A stretch of 64,000 nt of DNA from Peptococcaceae bacterium BICA1-8 (lineage in GTDB: Bacteria > Bacillota > Peptococcia > Peptococcales > BICA1-8), in the NCBI GenBank assembly GCA_000802045.1, contig JUEF01000049.1, positions 58,413 to 122,412 on the forward strand. The letters run 5' to 3'. Positions 36,891 to 46,587 of the stretch are shown here, piece after piece. Position numbers and translations under genes: made by a program. The notes below the pieces were generated by a model that did not search any database, was not told the origin of the DNA, and saw nothing but the letters and a program-made list of their open reading frames with translations. The first letter of the stretch is position 1. Each line of letters begins with the position of its first letter.

Positions 36891-38118
36891 TAACTATATT
36901 ATCGAGCAAATTAATTATTTTCCCATTTTTCAGCTTTACAATAGGCAGGTGAGGTGAATTTATATAATCCGTAAAACCTATTATTTCACCTTTTAGATTT
37001 TTGGGTAGAAATATCGACTCTCCTAATTTGAAATAGGTTGTGCGATGCATAAAAATATTTAAAATATTTTGATCGAATTTATTTTCCTTATTTTCGCAAA
37101 CAACTTTCAATGCCTCTAAAGGATGAAGGCCTACTGTATAGTTATATCCTCCTACTAATTCATCGTAAGTGTGTGCCAGTAAAAGAATCCTTCCAAACAA
37201 ACTAATTTCTTCACCTTTTTTCCCATTAGGGTATCCTTTGCCATTATAAAATTCGTGATGATCTAAAATACCGTATATAATAGATTTTTTTCTAAGAATA
37301 GGACAGTTTATAGTCATGTCAGAAAAAACTTCTAAATGCCTATTAATAGGCTCAAGATTTTTCTTTGGTCTTCTTAAAAACATTTTGAATTCGTCTTTCG
37401 GAATTTTTGTAAATCCAATGTTAGAGAATAATGCTGCAACTGCCAGATCGAGCAAGTCACTATTATCTAACTCAAGGGTTAATCCAATCATAAGGGACAG
37501 ACAGGCTATATTTATACTGTGTATTAATAAGACATCATCATATTCTTTGATGACCATGAATAAATCAGTAAAAGTTTGATTAGTGACCATTAAATCTAAT
37601 AATTCGCTTTTTACGCTATCTGCTCTGCTTTTAAGTTTATCCGATTCTAACTTATCATCCAAAGAAACCCATAAAGGGTAATTAGACAGTATATTTACAA
37701 AAAAATGATTCACTGAAGAATTATTCAAATTCAGTTCTTGAGGTATTCCATTAATTTCATTACTACTTTGCATAAAAGTATTAATGTTGGTTGGTGTGCT
37801 GGCAGTACTATTATATTCATTTACGACTTGCTCTAGGTCCTGTTTAAATTCGAGAGTATTATACTTCTTACTATTGGCAAGATGCTCTAATATTTCCGCT
37901 GATAATGTGACAAGTACCGGGGTAGTAGGAAATACATGCTTTTTAATAATTTTTATGAGTGAGGACGATAATTTTTTGTTTTTATTAATTAGCATAAGAC
38001 CATCACCGCGGTAAATCGGATGAAGAAGAATATCTCCCGGAATAAGGTCTTTAATTTCTTTCTTTACATAATTCAATGTACTTAATTTCATATTATTATT
38101 CATTTGATCCATCCTCAA
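36880..38118 (-). CDS. HD-GYP-like protein with degenerate HD dyad
   Basis: LFSNIGFTKIPKDEF at the HD position; retains LDHHEFYNGKGYPNGKKGEEISLFGRILLLAHTYDELV. Confidence 0.75.
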   Translation of the reverse strand: MRMDQMNNNMKLSTLNYVKKEIKDLIPGDILLHPIYRGDGLMLINKNKKLSSSLIKIIKKHVFPTTPVLVTLSAEILEHLANSKKYNTLEFKQDLEQVVNEYNSTASTPTNINTFMQSSNEINGIPQELNLNNSSVNHFFVNILSNYPLWVSLDDKLESDKLKSRADSVKSELLDLMVTNQTFTDLFMVIKEYDDVLLIHSINIACLSLMIGLTLELDNSDLLDLAVAALFSNIGFTKIPKDEFKMFLRRPKKNLEPINRHLEVFSDMTINCPILRKKSIIYGILDHHEFYNGKGYPNGKKGEEISLFGRILLLAHTYDELVGGYNYTVGLHPLEALKVVCENKENKFDQNILNIFMHRTTYFKLGESIFLPKNLKGEIIGFTDYINSPHLPIVKLKNGKIINLLDNIVRDK

Positions 38119-38404
38119 AAGATTAGTTTACAGCATTATTCTACTATAAGTATCAGAATATTGTACAGTATGACCTTGTTTTTATAAAATTAAAGGTTTT
38201 ATTAGGAGCAAGCTTTAATAAAAAGTGTTCTGGTACTAATTAAGAAATAAAATAGAATCATATAATTTTGACTATGATATAATAATCATATATAACGAAT
38301 CAATGGCTGAAGGGGAGTATTTAGAAGAGGAAAGAGATAGGCCAAGGCTAATAATTAAAATTCAAGAAGGACAAAACGAAATAAATATAAATGGGGGTTT
38401 AGTT

Positions 38405-38824
38405 GTGAGTAATTATCAATTTACTTATAATGAAAAAACGTATGAATTGGGTGAAGATAATTGTAGTTATCTCATGGATGATGAGGACAATCCAGTTGCT
38501 GGCATTGAGATTCCTGATATTTTAGAGCTGCTTAACCAGGCAGAAGAGGTTAATTTTGATCTAAAATATTACGGTCAGCCCTGCCAAAATTGCCGTGCAG
38601 GTAAAGAGGAAAAAGCAAAGTTCTTTAAGTTTCTTGAGTATCATTTTTATATCTTTACGAAGAACGGTGAATATGTAATGAGCAGTATATCTAAAGAATT
38701 CACCAATACGTCCTTTACTAGATTATTAAAAGAAGGAAAGACTGATAATAGCTTTATTGTAAGTGTAATGGTTTGTATCAACTGTGGAGAGTATTCTGTA
38801 GAGATTGAACAATGTGATGTTTAG
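38405..38824 (+). CDS. Hypothetical protein with Cys pairs (CxxC)
   Basis: GTG start with GGGGG upstream; CQNCRAGKEE, VCINCGEYSVE; ORF track start at 38303 appears chimeric. Confidence 0.5.
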   Translation: MSNYQFTYNEKTYELGEDNCSYLMDDEDNPVAGIEIPDILELLNQAEEVNFDLKYYGQPCQNCRAGKEEKAKFFKFLEYHFYIFTKNGEYVMSSISKEFTNTSFTRLLKEGKTDNSFIVSVMVCINCGEYSVEIEQCDV

Positions 38825-38882
38825 GTAGTAAATACCTTCCCAACCAATAACTGATACGATAAAGTTATATAAGAAAAAAACT

Positions 38883-38914
38883 GCCCTCAACATTTGCTAA
38901 GGGCAGTTTTTTAA
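38883..38914. terminator. Terminator between convergent genes
   Basis: ctgccctcaacatttgctaagggcagtttttt. Confidence 0.8.
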
Positions 38915-39387
38915 CAATTAATAACTTCATCAAGAAAATGATCAGCTTCCTCTTGAGCCATTCCTTTAACTAATAAAAGTTCACTAGTTAAAATTTGCAG
39001 AGCATTATCCAACATAGTCTTATCTCCCATGGCGAGGGTCCTCTTTTTACCCATTTGTACTAAATCACGGATAACTTGAACTCCTTCATATATATCGCCA
39101 CTTTTTAGTTTGTTCATATTACTGCGGTGCCTTTGGGTTGGGTTCGCGATTGGGCCAGATGCTTCATGACTAAAAACCGTTAAGGCGTCTTCTAATATTT
39201 CTAAATCGACAATTCCTCTGACACCTATTTTGCAGTTTAAAGGAAACATTAATTGCAGGTTTTTCATCATCATTACACAATAAAGCTGCTTGTTCCCTAA
39301 TACTTCTCTTTCTTCAATCGATTCGATAACGCCGGCTCCATGCATAGGATATACAATTTTATCACCAATTTGAAATATTATTTCCAC
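38911..39387 (-). CDS. CarD-family transcriptional regulator
   Basis: FQIGDKIVYPMHGAGVIESIEEREVLGNKQLYCVM. Confidence 0.9.
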   Translation of the reverse strand: MEIIFQIGDKIVYPMHGAGVIESIEEREVLGNKQLYCVMMMKNLQLMFPLNCKIGVRGIVDLEILEDALTVFSHEASGPIANPTQRHRSNMNKLKSGDIYEGVQVIRDLVQMGKKRTLAMGDKTMLDNALQILTSELLLVKGMAQEEADHFLDEVINC

Positions 39388-39649
39388 CTCCCAGTAGACC
39401 TTCTTAATAAGTATACTACATTATAAAATATTAAGCAAATAAATATGTTACCATATGGCAACAGTATATGTCAATACGAAATTGGCGGCAATTAGTATTG
39501 CTTTTTTGGAATTGCGATAAAATAATGCTTGCATATTTTTAAAATTAATGATAAAATGTTTAAGTTAGTTTATTCGTTGAATAAAGCTTGATAAAGCATT
39601 GATTGTAATCTTAAAAATTGGATTACATTTGGTCCAAGGGATATTAAAT

Positions 39650-39742
39650 ATGAATTATTTTATGCCATTTTTTATGATTAATTGTAATGATGTTTTGTAC
39701 TGGATTCTTATCAATCTAAGTGCATATTTACAAAAAAAATAA
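39650..39742 (+). CDS. Candidate 30-aa hydrophobic peptide
   Basis: ATG...TAA translating to MNYFMPFFMINCNDVLYWILINLSAYLQKK; followed by terminator gctaacatgttcttcatgttagctttt (39778-39804). Confidence 0.35.
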   Translation: MNYFMPFFMINCNDVLYWILINLSAYLQKK

Positions 39743-39874
39743 ATTAGTCTATTGGTTTTTAGATAAGTGATATTTGCTAACATGTTCTTCATGTTAGCTT
39801 TTATTTTTGGAATATATATAAATATCCGGCATAGCTTTAGAGGAATAGTACACTAATAAAAAAAAATAAGGAGA

Positions 39875-40438
39875 TTGATTATAATAGAAAATGTCATATT
39901 TGCTCTGGTAGGCCTGTTTCTTATAACGGCCTTTACCAATATTCTAGCGACACTAAAAACAATTTTAATTTCTAAGAAAATTATGAACCCGGTTTATATT
40001 ATGGTATTTATTGATGCTGTGATTTTTGCAGCAGTTCTTTCGAAGGTGACGAGTTCCGAAGGAGTTCACTTTACAATTTCGTATGCTTTAGGTAAGACGT
40101 TGGGAGTTTTCATTGGAAATAAAATTGAGGATAAGCTTGCTCTAGGCATTTTAGAAGTAGATGTATTTTTATCTAATAAAGATAAAATGATAGAGATAGC
40201 GCAAAAACTTAGAAACGAGGGCTATACTGTAAATAATTATTTAGCCCGGGGTAATAATGGAGAAAGACGGTACAAAATCGAAGTTGTAATAAAAAGATGT
40301 GAATTGAAAGTATTAGAGGATATTATGGTTAAATGTGGTGTAGATAACCCAACACTTAAGATTAAGAACCTTAGTAAGGTAAATGGAAAAATAACTACGA
40401 CTAGAGTTAGTACTGTTAAAGAGATTATCCAAGCATAA
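39875..40438 (+). CDS. UPF0316/DUF5698-DUF2179 membrane protein
   Basis: N-terminal TMs then DUF2179-like C-terminus (GIKxEVVIKRCELKVLEDIM-type). Confidence 0.75.
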   Translation: MIIIENVIFALVGLFLITAFTNILATLKTILISKKIMNPVYIMVFIDAVIFAAVLSKVTSSEGVHFTISYALGKTLGVFIGNKIEDKLALGILEVDVFLSNKDKMIEIAQKLRNEGYTVNNYLARGNNGERRYKIEVVIKRCELKVLEDIMVKCGVDNPTLKIKNLSKVNGKITTTRVSTVKEIIQA

Positions 40439-40440
40439 GG

Positions 40441-40477
40441 TAAAAATGCTCTTAACATTTGTTAAGGGCATTTTGCA
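40441..40477 (+). terminator. Rho-independent terminator
   Basis: aaaaatgctcttaacatttgttaagggcattttgc. Confidence 0.7.
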
Positions 40478-40538
40478 TAAATACTAAGAGATCGACAAAA
40501 ATTAAAAGAGTACCAACTGAGAAAGGAGGTGACTTTCC

Positions 40539-40874
40539 GTGCATTTTCATAGGAAAACTTTGGTGGCTTTTGTGCTAATGTTTGCTTTTTTTGCTGTACT
40601 AGGGACATTTCCGGTTCAGGCAAAAGCCCAGAATATTGATTCGCAAAAAGCAACTGTACAGTTAACAGAAACGCAAAAAAATGAGCTAGCTACCCTTCAT
40701 AAGGAAATTCTTGCGAAGAAAAAAGAAGTCATTTCCAAATATGTTAAGTATGGGGTCATGTCTGAAGAAAAAGGGAAAAAAATAATTTCTCGGTTGGAAA
40801 AACGCTATGAGAGACTTGAAGGAAATGGATTTATACCAAAATGGGATAAATCCAAAAGGAAGGATTCCCATTAG
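40539..40874 (+). CDS. DUF2680-like secreted protein
   Basis: Signal peptide; LTETQKNELATLHKEILAKKKEVISKYVKYGVMSEEKGKKI. Confidence 0.7.
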   Translation: MHFHRKTLVAFVLMFAFFAVLGTFPVQAKAQNIDSQKATVQLTETQKNELATLHKEILAKKKEVISKYVKYGVMSEEKGKKIISRLEKRYERLEGNGFIPKWDKSKRKDSH

Positions 40875-40943
40875 CGTTTGAAAAAAGGGACTGACCCAAA
40901 CCAATGGGTCAGTTTTTCTGAGATTACTGAAAAAGTCCAGATT

Positions 40944-41018
40944 TGTGTCATTCTGAATGAAACGAAGTGAAGTGAAGAATCTAATATCCTTCAATCGTTC
41001 CTCCCTCAGGATGACACA
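40944..41018. repeat. Dispersed-repeat-like palindrome TGTGTCATTCTGA...TCAGGATGACACA
   Basis: 13-bp arms with one mismatch; internal gaaacgaagtgaagtgaagaatct. Confidence 0.6.
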
Positions 41019-41267
41019 GCAATCACCAGCAATTATCATAACAATGACAATTTTGGCTATTGTATGACTTTGTCAGTGACCTAAGTTTTTCTGACTCTTT
41101 TGTGTTGTGGATAAACGGTTAATTTGATATTCCGGAAGTTTAGATACAGTAGGAAGTGAATTTCAGCTATAATAAGATGAAACCAGCATTAGCAAGTTTT
41201 TAATGTCTGGTGACGGTTGGCTATCCAGAAAAAATTGATAACATTTGGAATTAAGGAAGGTTAGTAT

Positions 41268-43175
41268 ATGAGCATTCTGTCTGTGGAAAATATAACAAAA
41301 ACATATGGCGAAAAGATATTATTTAACAATATTTCCTTTACCATTTCCGAAAAACAGCGTATTGGCCTAATTGGGGTTAACGGGACAGGGAAATCAACAC
41401 TCTTGAGGAGAATAGCCGGTTTTGAAACTCCAGAGGAGGGGAAAATCACTCATGCCAATCAGTTTCATATTGAGTACTTACCCCAGTACCCTATTTTCGC
41501 GGAGGAATTAACAGTTCTAGAGCAAATCTATTATGGTGATTCTCCCTTGATGAAGGTGTTAAGAGAGTACGAGCGTGCCGCAGGTGAGCTAGAGAATGAC
41601 CCTCTAGACACCGAGAAACAAAAGAAGCTATCAGTTATGCAGGAAAAGATGGATCAATTAAATGCCTGGGAAGCTAATACTATAGCGAAAACAGTCTTAA
41701 CCCGTTTGGGAGTAAATAATTTTTCTCAGCCTGTAAAGGAATTATCCGGAGGTCAAAAGAAAAGGGTGGCTATTGCAAAAGCCTTAATCCACCCAGCTGA
41801 TTTATTGGTTTTAGATGAACCTACTAACCATTTGGATAATGAAATAATAGAGTGGCTGGAGGAGTATTTGACCCAGTATAGAGGAGCTCTTTTAGTAGTA
41901 ACCCATGACCGCTACTTTTTAAATCGGGTCACTAACCGAATCTTAGAGCTAGAACAGGGAAAGCTTTATAGCTATGATGGAAATTATGAAGTATTTTTGG
42001 AAGGAAAAGCAGAAAGGGAAGAGCAGGAAATCGCTGGTGAACGGAAGCGGGAAAATATTCTCCGCAGGGAGCTGGCTTGGCTGAAGCGGGGGGCAAAGGC
42101 GAGAACCACCAAACAAAAGGCAAGGATTCAAAGAGTTCAGGTAATTCAGGAAGAGAAAAAAGACATTACAACTGAAAAGCTGGAAATTGCTATTGGCTCT
42201 AATCGTTTAGGGAAAAAAGTGCTGGAGCTTAAGGAAATAACCAAAAATTACGGAGAGCTGGAGCTAATCAAAAATTTTAGTTATCTAGTTGTCCCCGGTC
42301 AGAGACTGGGCATTATTGGACCCAATGGCACTGGAAAAACAACCCTGCTCAACATCATGGCGGGCTGTATCGAGCCTGATGGGGGCATAGTAGAAACAGG
42401 ACAAACTGTAAAGATTGGCTACTATACTCAGGATTATGTAGATATGAACCCTGATTTAAGGGTCATAGAATATATTCGAGAAGGGGCAGAGGTTGTTAAA
42501 ACTGTAGAAGGTCAGCTGATTACCGCAGAAAAGATGCTCGAAAGGTTTTTGTTTTCCCGTGGTATGCAGTGGACATATATTCGCAAACTATCGGGTGGAG
42601 AGCGGCGTCGACTCTACCTGTTAAGAATATTAATTGAGGAACCTAATGTTTTATTTTTGGATGAACCCACAAATGATCTAGATACCGAGACCTTAGGGAT
42701 TTTAGAGGACTATTTAGAGCATTTTCCTGGTGTTGTGATTACCATCTCCCATGACCGTTTCTTTTTAGACAGAGTGGTTGATCATTTGCTTGCTTTTGAA
42801 GGGGAGTGTGTAATTCGGCCTTTTTTCGGAAATTATTCCGAATACTTAGAGCTAAGAAAACAGGAAAAAGCAGATAAAGCAATTGACGCGGAAAGAGATG
42901 ATACCAAGAATACTCCGCAGAAAAAGGAGCGGGTTAAAAAGCTTTCTTTTAAAGAAAAACGCGAATGGGATGAAATAGAAGACCAAATTGCTGCTTTAGA
43001 AAATAAGAATACTGAGCTTAAAAAGGAAATAGACCTGGCAGGAGGGGATTTTGGCCGGATTCAACAGTTGCATCTTGAACAACAGCAGGTTGAAAAGGAG
43101 CTAGATGGGGTAATTGAAAGGTGGACGGAATTATCAATTTTAATTGAAGAAATTGAGCAAACTAATAATACATAG
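41268..43175 (+). CDS. ABC-F family ATPase
   Basis: Two ABC domains ([28 protein letters not shown]), linker and C-terminal coiled coil. Confidence 0.9.
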   Translation: MSILSVENITKTYGEKILFNNISFTISEKQRIGLIGVNGTGKSTLLRRIAGFETPEEGKITHANQFHIEYLPQYPIFAEELTVLEQIYYGDSPLMKVLREYERAAGELENDPLDTEKQKKLSVMQEKMDQLNAWEANTIAKTVLTRLGVNNFSQPVKELSGGQKKRVAIAKALIHPADLLVLDEPTNHLDNEIIEWLEEYLTQYRGALLVVTHDRYFLNRVTNRILELEQGKLYSYDGNYEVFLEGKAEREEQEIAGERKRENILRRELAWLKRGAKARTTKQKARIQRVQVIQEEKKDITTEKLEIAIGSNRLGKKVLELKEITKNYGELELIKNFSYLVVPGQRLGIIGPNGTGKTTLLNIMAGCIEPDGGIVETGQTVKIGYYTQDYVDMNPDLRVIEYIREGAEVVKTVEGQLITAEKMLERFLFSRGMQWTYIRKLSGGERRRLYLLRILIEEPNVLFLDEPTNDLDTETLGILEDYLEHFPGVVITISHDRFFLDRVVDHLLAFEGECVIRPFFGNYSEYLELRKQEKADKAIDAERDDTKNTPQKKERVKKLSFKEKREWDEIEDQIAALENKNTELKKEIDLAGGDFGRIQQLHLEQQQVEKELDGVIERWTELSILIEEIEQTNNT

Positions 43176-43201
43176 GAATTCGAGAAGAAAGTGGTGATGA
43201 T

Positions 43202-44623
43202 TTGGATAATTTTCAGGCTTTGGGTATTAGTGCAAACCTAAGTGCAGCATTAAAAAGCCAAGGGATAACCGACCCAACCCCAATTCAAGACAGGGTCATT
43301 CCTATTGTCTTAAATAAAAGAGATGTGATTGCCCAGGCTCAAACAGGTACAGGAAAAACCTTTGCCTTTGTACTGCCAATTTTGGAAATGATAAATCCCC
43401 AAAAGGACGATATTCAAGCCTTGATTGTTACACCCACTAGAGAGCTTGCCCTGCAAATTACAGCAGAGGTGAAAAAAATGCTTAAAAGTGTAGAGGGTGT
43501 TAATGTTCTGGCTGTTTACGGTGGACAAGATGTTGTACAGCAGATGAGAAAGCTAAAGGGCGGAAGGCAGATTGTTGTGGCTACACCGGGCCGCCTGCTG
43601 GATCACGTGCGCCGAGAAACAATAACCCTTTCTAAAGTAACCATGCTTGTCCTCGATGAGGCGGACCAAATGCTCCATATGGGTTTCTTAAGTGACGTAG
43701 AAGAGATTATACACAAAATACCCTCTAAGCGGCAGACTATGCTTTTTTCCGCTACCATGCCTCAGCAGATTAAGAAATTGGTAGCAAAGTATATGCGCAA
43801 TCCGGAGGAAATACGGATAAAAGGAACACAAATTACTTTAGATGAAATAAAACAAATAATTGTGGAAACTACTGATAGGGCAAAACAGGCAACCCTTTTT
43901 TCTTTACTTGATCAACATCGCCCCTACTTAGCTCTCATTTTCTGCCGAACAAAATTACGGGCAATTAAGCTCAATAGTGAACTACAGGAAAATGGTTATG
44001 ATTCTGATGAACTCCATGGGGATTTATCCCAGGGTAAAAGGGAACAGGTCATGAAAAGATTCCGAGAGGCTAAGCTGCAGTTTCTAGTTGCTACAGATGT
44101 GGCTGCCCGAGGTTTGGACGTAGAAGGTGTTACCCATATCTATAATTATGATATTCCCCATGATGTGGATAGCTATATTCATCGGATTGGACGTACCGGA
44201 AGGGCTGGAGGAGAAGGTATTGCAGTAACTTTAGTAGCGCCCAAGGACCAGGGATATCTAGAAATTATTGAAAAAGGTATAAAGGCAACCCTGAAAAAAA
44301 GTAGAACAGAAGCCCAGCAAGATAAGAAACCAGCGGGTGAAAAGAAGAAGATTCAGGGCGATAAGGATAAGAATCCAAAATTTAAAAGGGGTGTAAAGAC
44401 AGAAAAGACAAGTACTACAAGAAGAAGTACAGGAAAAACGAATACTACAAAAACGAATACTACAAGAACAAGTAACGCAAAGAAAAATACCACACAAACA
44501 AATACCACACAAAAAGATACAATAAAAAAGGATAGATTTAAAGCCAAGCCAACTTCCTGGGCAAAGGCTAGCAAAAAAGGCCACGGGACTAAAGGCCCGC
44601 AAAAAACTGGAAGATCTCGTTAA
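43202..44623 (+). CDS. DEAD-box RNA helicase with low-complexity basic tail
   Basis: [29 protein letters not shown] motifs; tail rich in KTNTT repeats. Confidence 0.92.
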   Translation: MDNFQALGISANLSAALKSQGITDPTPIQDRVIPIVLNKRDVIAQAQTGTGKTFAFVLPILEMINPQKDDIQALIVTPTRELALQITAEVKKMLKSVEGVNVLAVYGGQDVVQQMRKLKGGRQIVVATPGRLLDHVRRETITLSKVTMLVLDEADQMLHMGFLSDVEEIIHKIPSKRQTMLFSATMPQQIKKLVAKYMRNPEEIRIKGTQITLDEIKQIIVETTDRAKQATLFSLLDQHRPYLALIFCRTKLRAIKLNSELQENGYDSDELHGDLSQGKREQVMKRFREAKLQFLVATDVAARGLDVEGVTHIYNYDIPHDVDSYIHRIGRTGRAGGEGIAVTLVAPKDQGYLEIIEKGIKATLKKSRTEAQQDKKPAGEKKKIQGDKDKNPKFKRGVKTEKTSTTRRSTGKTNTTKTNTTRTSNAKKNTTQTNTTQKDTIKKDRFKAKPTSWAKASKKGHGTKGPQKTGRSR

Positions 44624-44714
44624 TAGCTTTAAACTAAAAAAGACCTGCAAGGGTCTTTTTTAGTTTAAATGTTTCTGGGCACAGGGCACAGAGCAACTGG
44701 GACTCGAATATTAT

Positions 44715-46301
44715 TTAGGTGAGCTCTAGATACTCATCATAACTCATCCGCTTATCAATGATGTTGCCGGCAGGAGTGATTTCTATAATCCTGTTGGCGA
44801 TAGTTTGGATAAATTGATGGTCATGGGATGCAAATAAAATGTTGCTTTTATAGTCTCTTAAACCATTATTTAGTGCAGTAATTGATTCAAGGTCCAGGTG
44901 GTTGGTGGGCTGGTCTAAGATTAGGAGGTTTGCATTAATTAGCATCATTTTAGCTAGCATACATCTTACCCGCTCTCCCCCTGAGAGGACATTAAGCTCT
45001 TTTAATGCTTCTTCACCGGAGAAGAGCATTCTGCCTAAAAATCCCCTCAAATAGCTCTCAGCCTGGTCCTCAGAAAACTGTCGCAGCCAGTCTACTAAAT
45101 TCATTTCATTTTCGTTAAAAAATTCTGAGTTATCCTTAGGAAAATAAGCTTTGTTAATGGTTATACCCCACTTGTACTGTCCGCTGTCGGGCTCCATTTC
45201 TCCCATTAATATTTTAAACAGGGTGGTGTTGACAATTTCATTGCCGCCAACAAAAGCAATTTTATCTCCCTTATCAACAGTAAAGCTGATATTATCAAGA
45301 ATTTTCTCGCCATCAATTGTTTTAGTGATTCCATCTACAATGAGGATGTCATTCCCGACTTCCCTCTCCATCTTAAAGCCAACATAAGGATATCTCCTAT
45401 TGGAGGGTTCAATGTCATCCAGCGTGATTTTTTCCAACACCTTTTTTCGGGAGGTTGCCTGCTTGGATTTAGAGGCATTAGCACTAAAGCGAGCAATAAA
45501 TTCCTGCAATTGCTTAACCTTCTCTTCGTTTTTCTTGTTCTGATCCTTCGCCATTTGCAAAGCTAATTGACTGGATTCATACCAAAAGTCATAATTTCCA
45601 ACATATAATTTGATTTTCCCATAATCCACATCAGCCATATGGGTACAAACTTTATTTAAGAAATGCCTATCATGGGAAACCACAATTACAGTGCCTTCAA
45701 AGTTGATTAAAAATTCCTCAAGCCAGTTTATGGACTTTATGTCCAGGTTGTTGGTAGGCTCATCTAGGATAAGAATACCTGGCTTACCAAATAGAGCTTG
45801 GGCTAAGAGCACCTTCACCTTTTCGCTGCCTTGAAGCTCAGACATTTTTTTATCATGGAGATCTGTGCCAATACCTAGGCCCTGAAGCAAAGTAGCGGCA
45901 TCTGACTCAGCTTCCCAACCATCTAACTCGGCAAATTCGCCTTCTAACTCCGCTGCCTTCATACCGTCTTCATCAGTAAGCTCGGACTGGGAGTAGATCG
46001 CATCCTTTTCCCTAATTATTTCAAAAAGCCTAGGGTTGCCCATAATGACCGTTTCTAAGACCTGATTTTCATCATACTGATATTGATCTTGCTTTAGAAT
46101 GGACATTCTAGAACCAGGTGCAACTATAACATCACCTGTATTTGCTTCGAGTTCGCCTGATAAGATTTTAAGAAAGGTGCTTTTGCCGGCACCATTAGCA
46201 CCAATAACACCATAGCAATTTCCGGGAATGAATTTTAGGTTAACATCTTCAAAAAGCTTACGATCTCCAAACCGTAAGCCGACTTTTATTACAGTTATCA
46301 C
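44715..46301 (-). CDS. ABC-F family ATPase (YkpA/YbiT-like)
   Basis: GANGAGKSTFLKIL, LSGGERVRCMLAKMM, LLILDQPTNHLD; GTG start preferred (VITVIKVGLRFGDRKLFEDV). Confidence 0.9.
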   Translation of the reverse strand: MITVIKVGLRFGDRKLFEDVNLKFIPGNCYGVIGANGAGKSTFLKILSGELEANTGDVIVAPGSRMSILKQDQYQYDENQVLETVIMGNPRLFEIIREKDAIYSQSELTDEDGMKAAELEGEFAELDGWEAESDAATLLQGLGIGTDLHDKKMSELQGSEKVKVLLAQALFGKPGILILDEPTNNLDIKSINWLEEFLINFEGTVIVVSHDRHFLNKVCTHMADVDYGKIKLYVGNYDFWYESSQLALQMAKDQNKKNEEKVKQLQEFIARFSANASKSKQATSRKKVLEKITLDDIEPSNRRYPYVGFKMEREVGNDILIVDGITKTIDGEKILDNISFTVDKGDKIAFVGGNEIVNTTLFKILMGEMEPDSGQYKWGITINKAYFPKDNSEFFNENEMNLVDWLRQFSEDQAESYLRGFLGRMLFSGEEALKELNVLSGGERVRCMLAKMMLINANLLILDQPTNHLDLESITALNNGLRDYKSNILFASHDHQFIQTIANRIIEITPAGNIIDKRMSYDEYLELT

Positions 46302-46587
46302 TTTATTACCTGCCTCTTCTAATTTTGTTTTTAGTTCCGCAACATTATAACATAAACTAAAACTTATTTCAGGTGGAATTTTTACCCTCAGGGAAGGCAA
46401 TTCCATCTGAAGTCTAGTTGCACTTATCCAGGAGCATTAGGGCGGCTAGCTATCGGATAAATCAATTCTAATTTCAGCTGTAATAATTTGTTGGATATGT
46501 TTGACACGCAGGTTAAAATAATAGTATAAGGAAAGAGTGGTCGTTGGATCTAAGTAGAAAAAATCAGATTGTGAGAGGATTGTTATT

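Noticed and set aside
44258-44650. 130-aa Cys/Phe-rich minus-strand ORF
   Set aside because: Antisense of the low-complexity helicase tail; composition is explained by the repeat.
46302-46406. 35-aa N-terminal extension of the second ABC-F ORF
   Set aside because: The ABC domain starts at the GTG at 46301 with normal spacing; the extension has no homology-like features.
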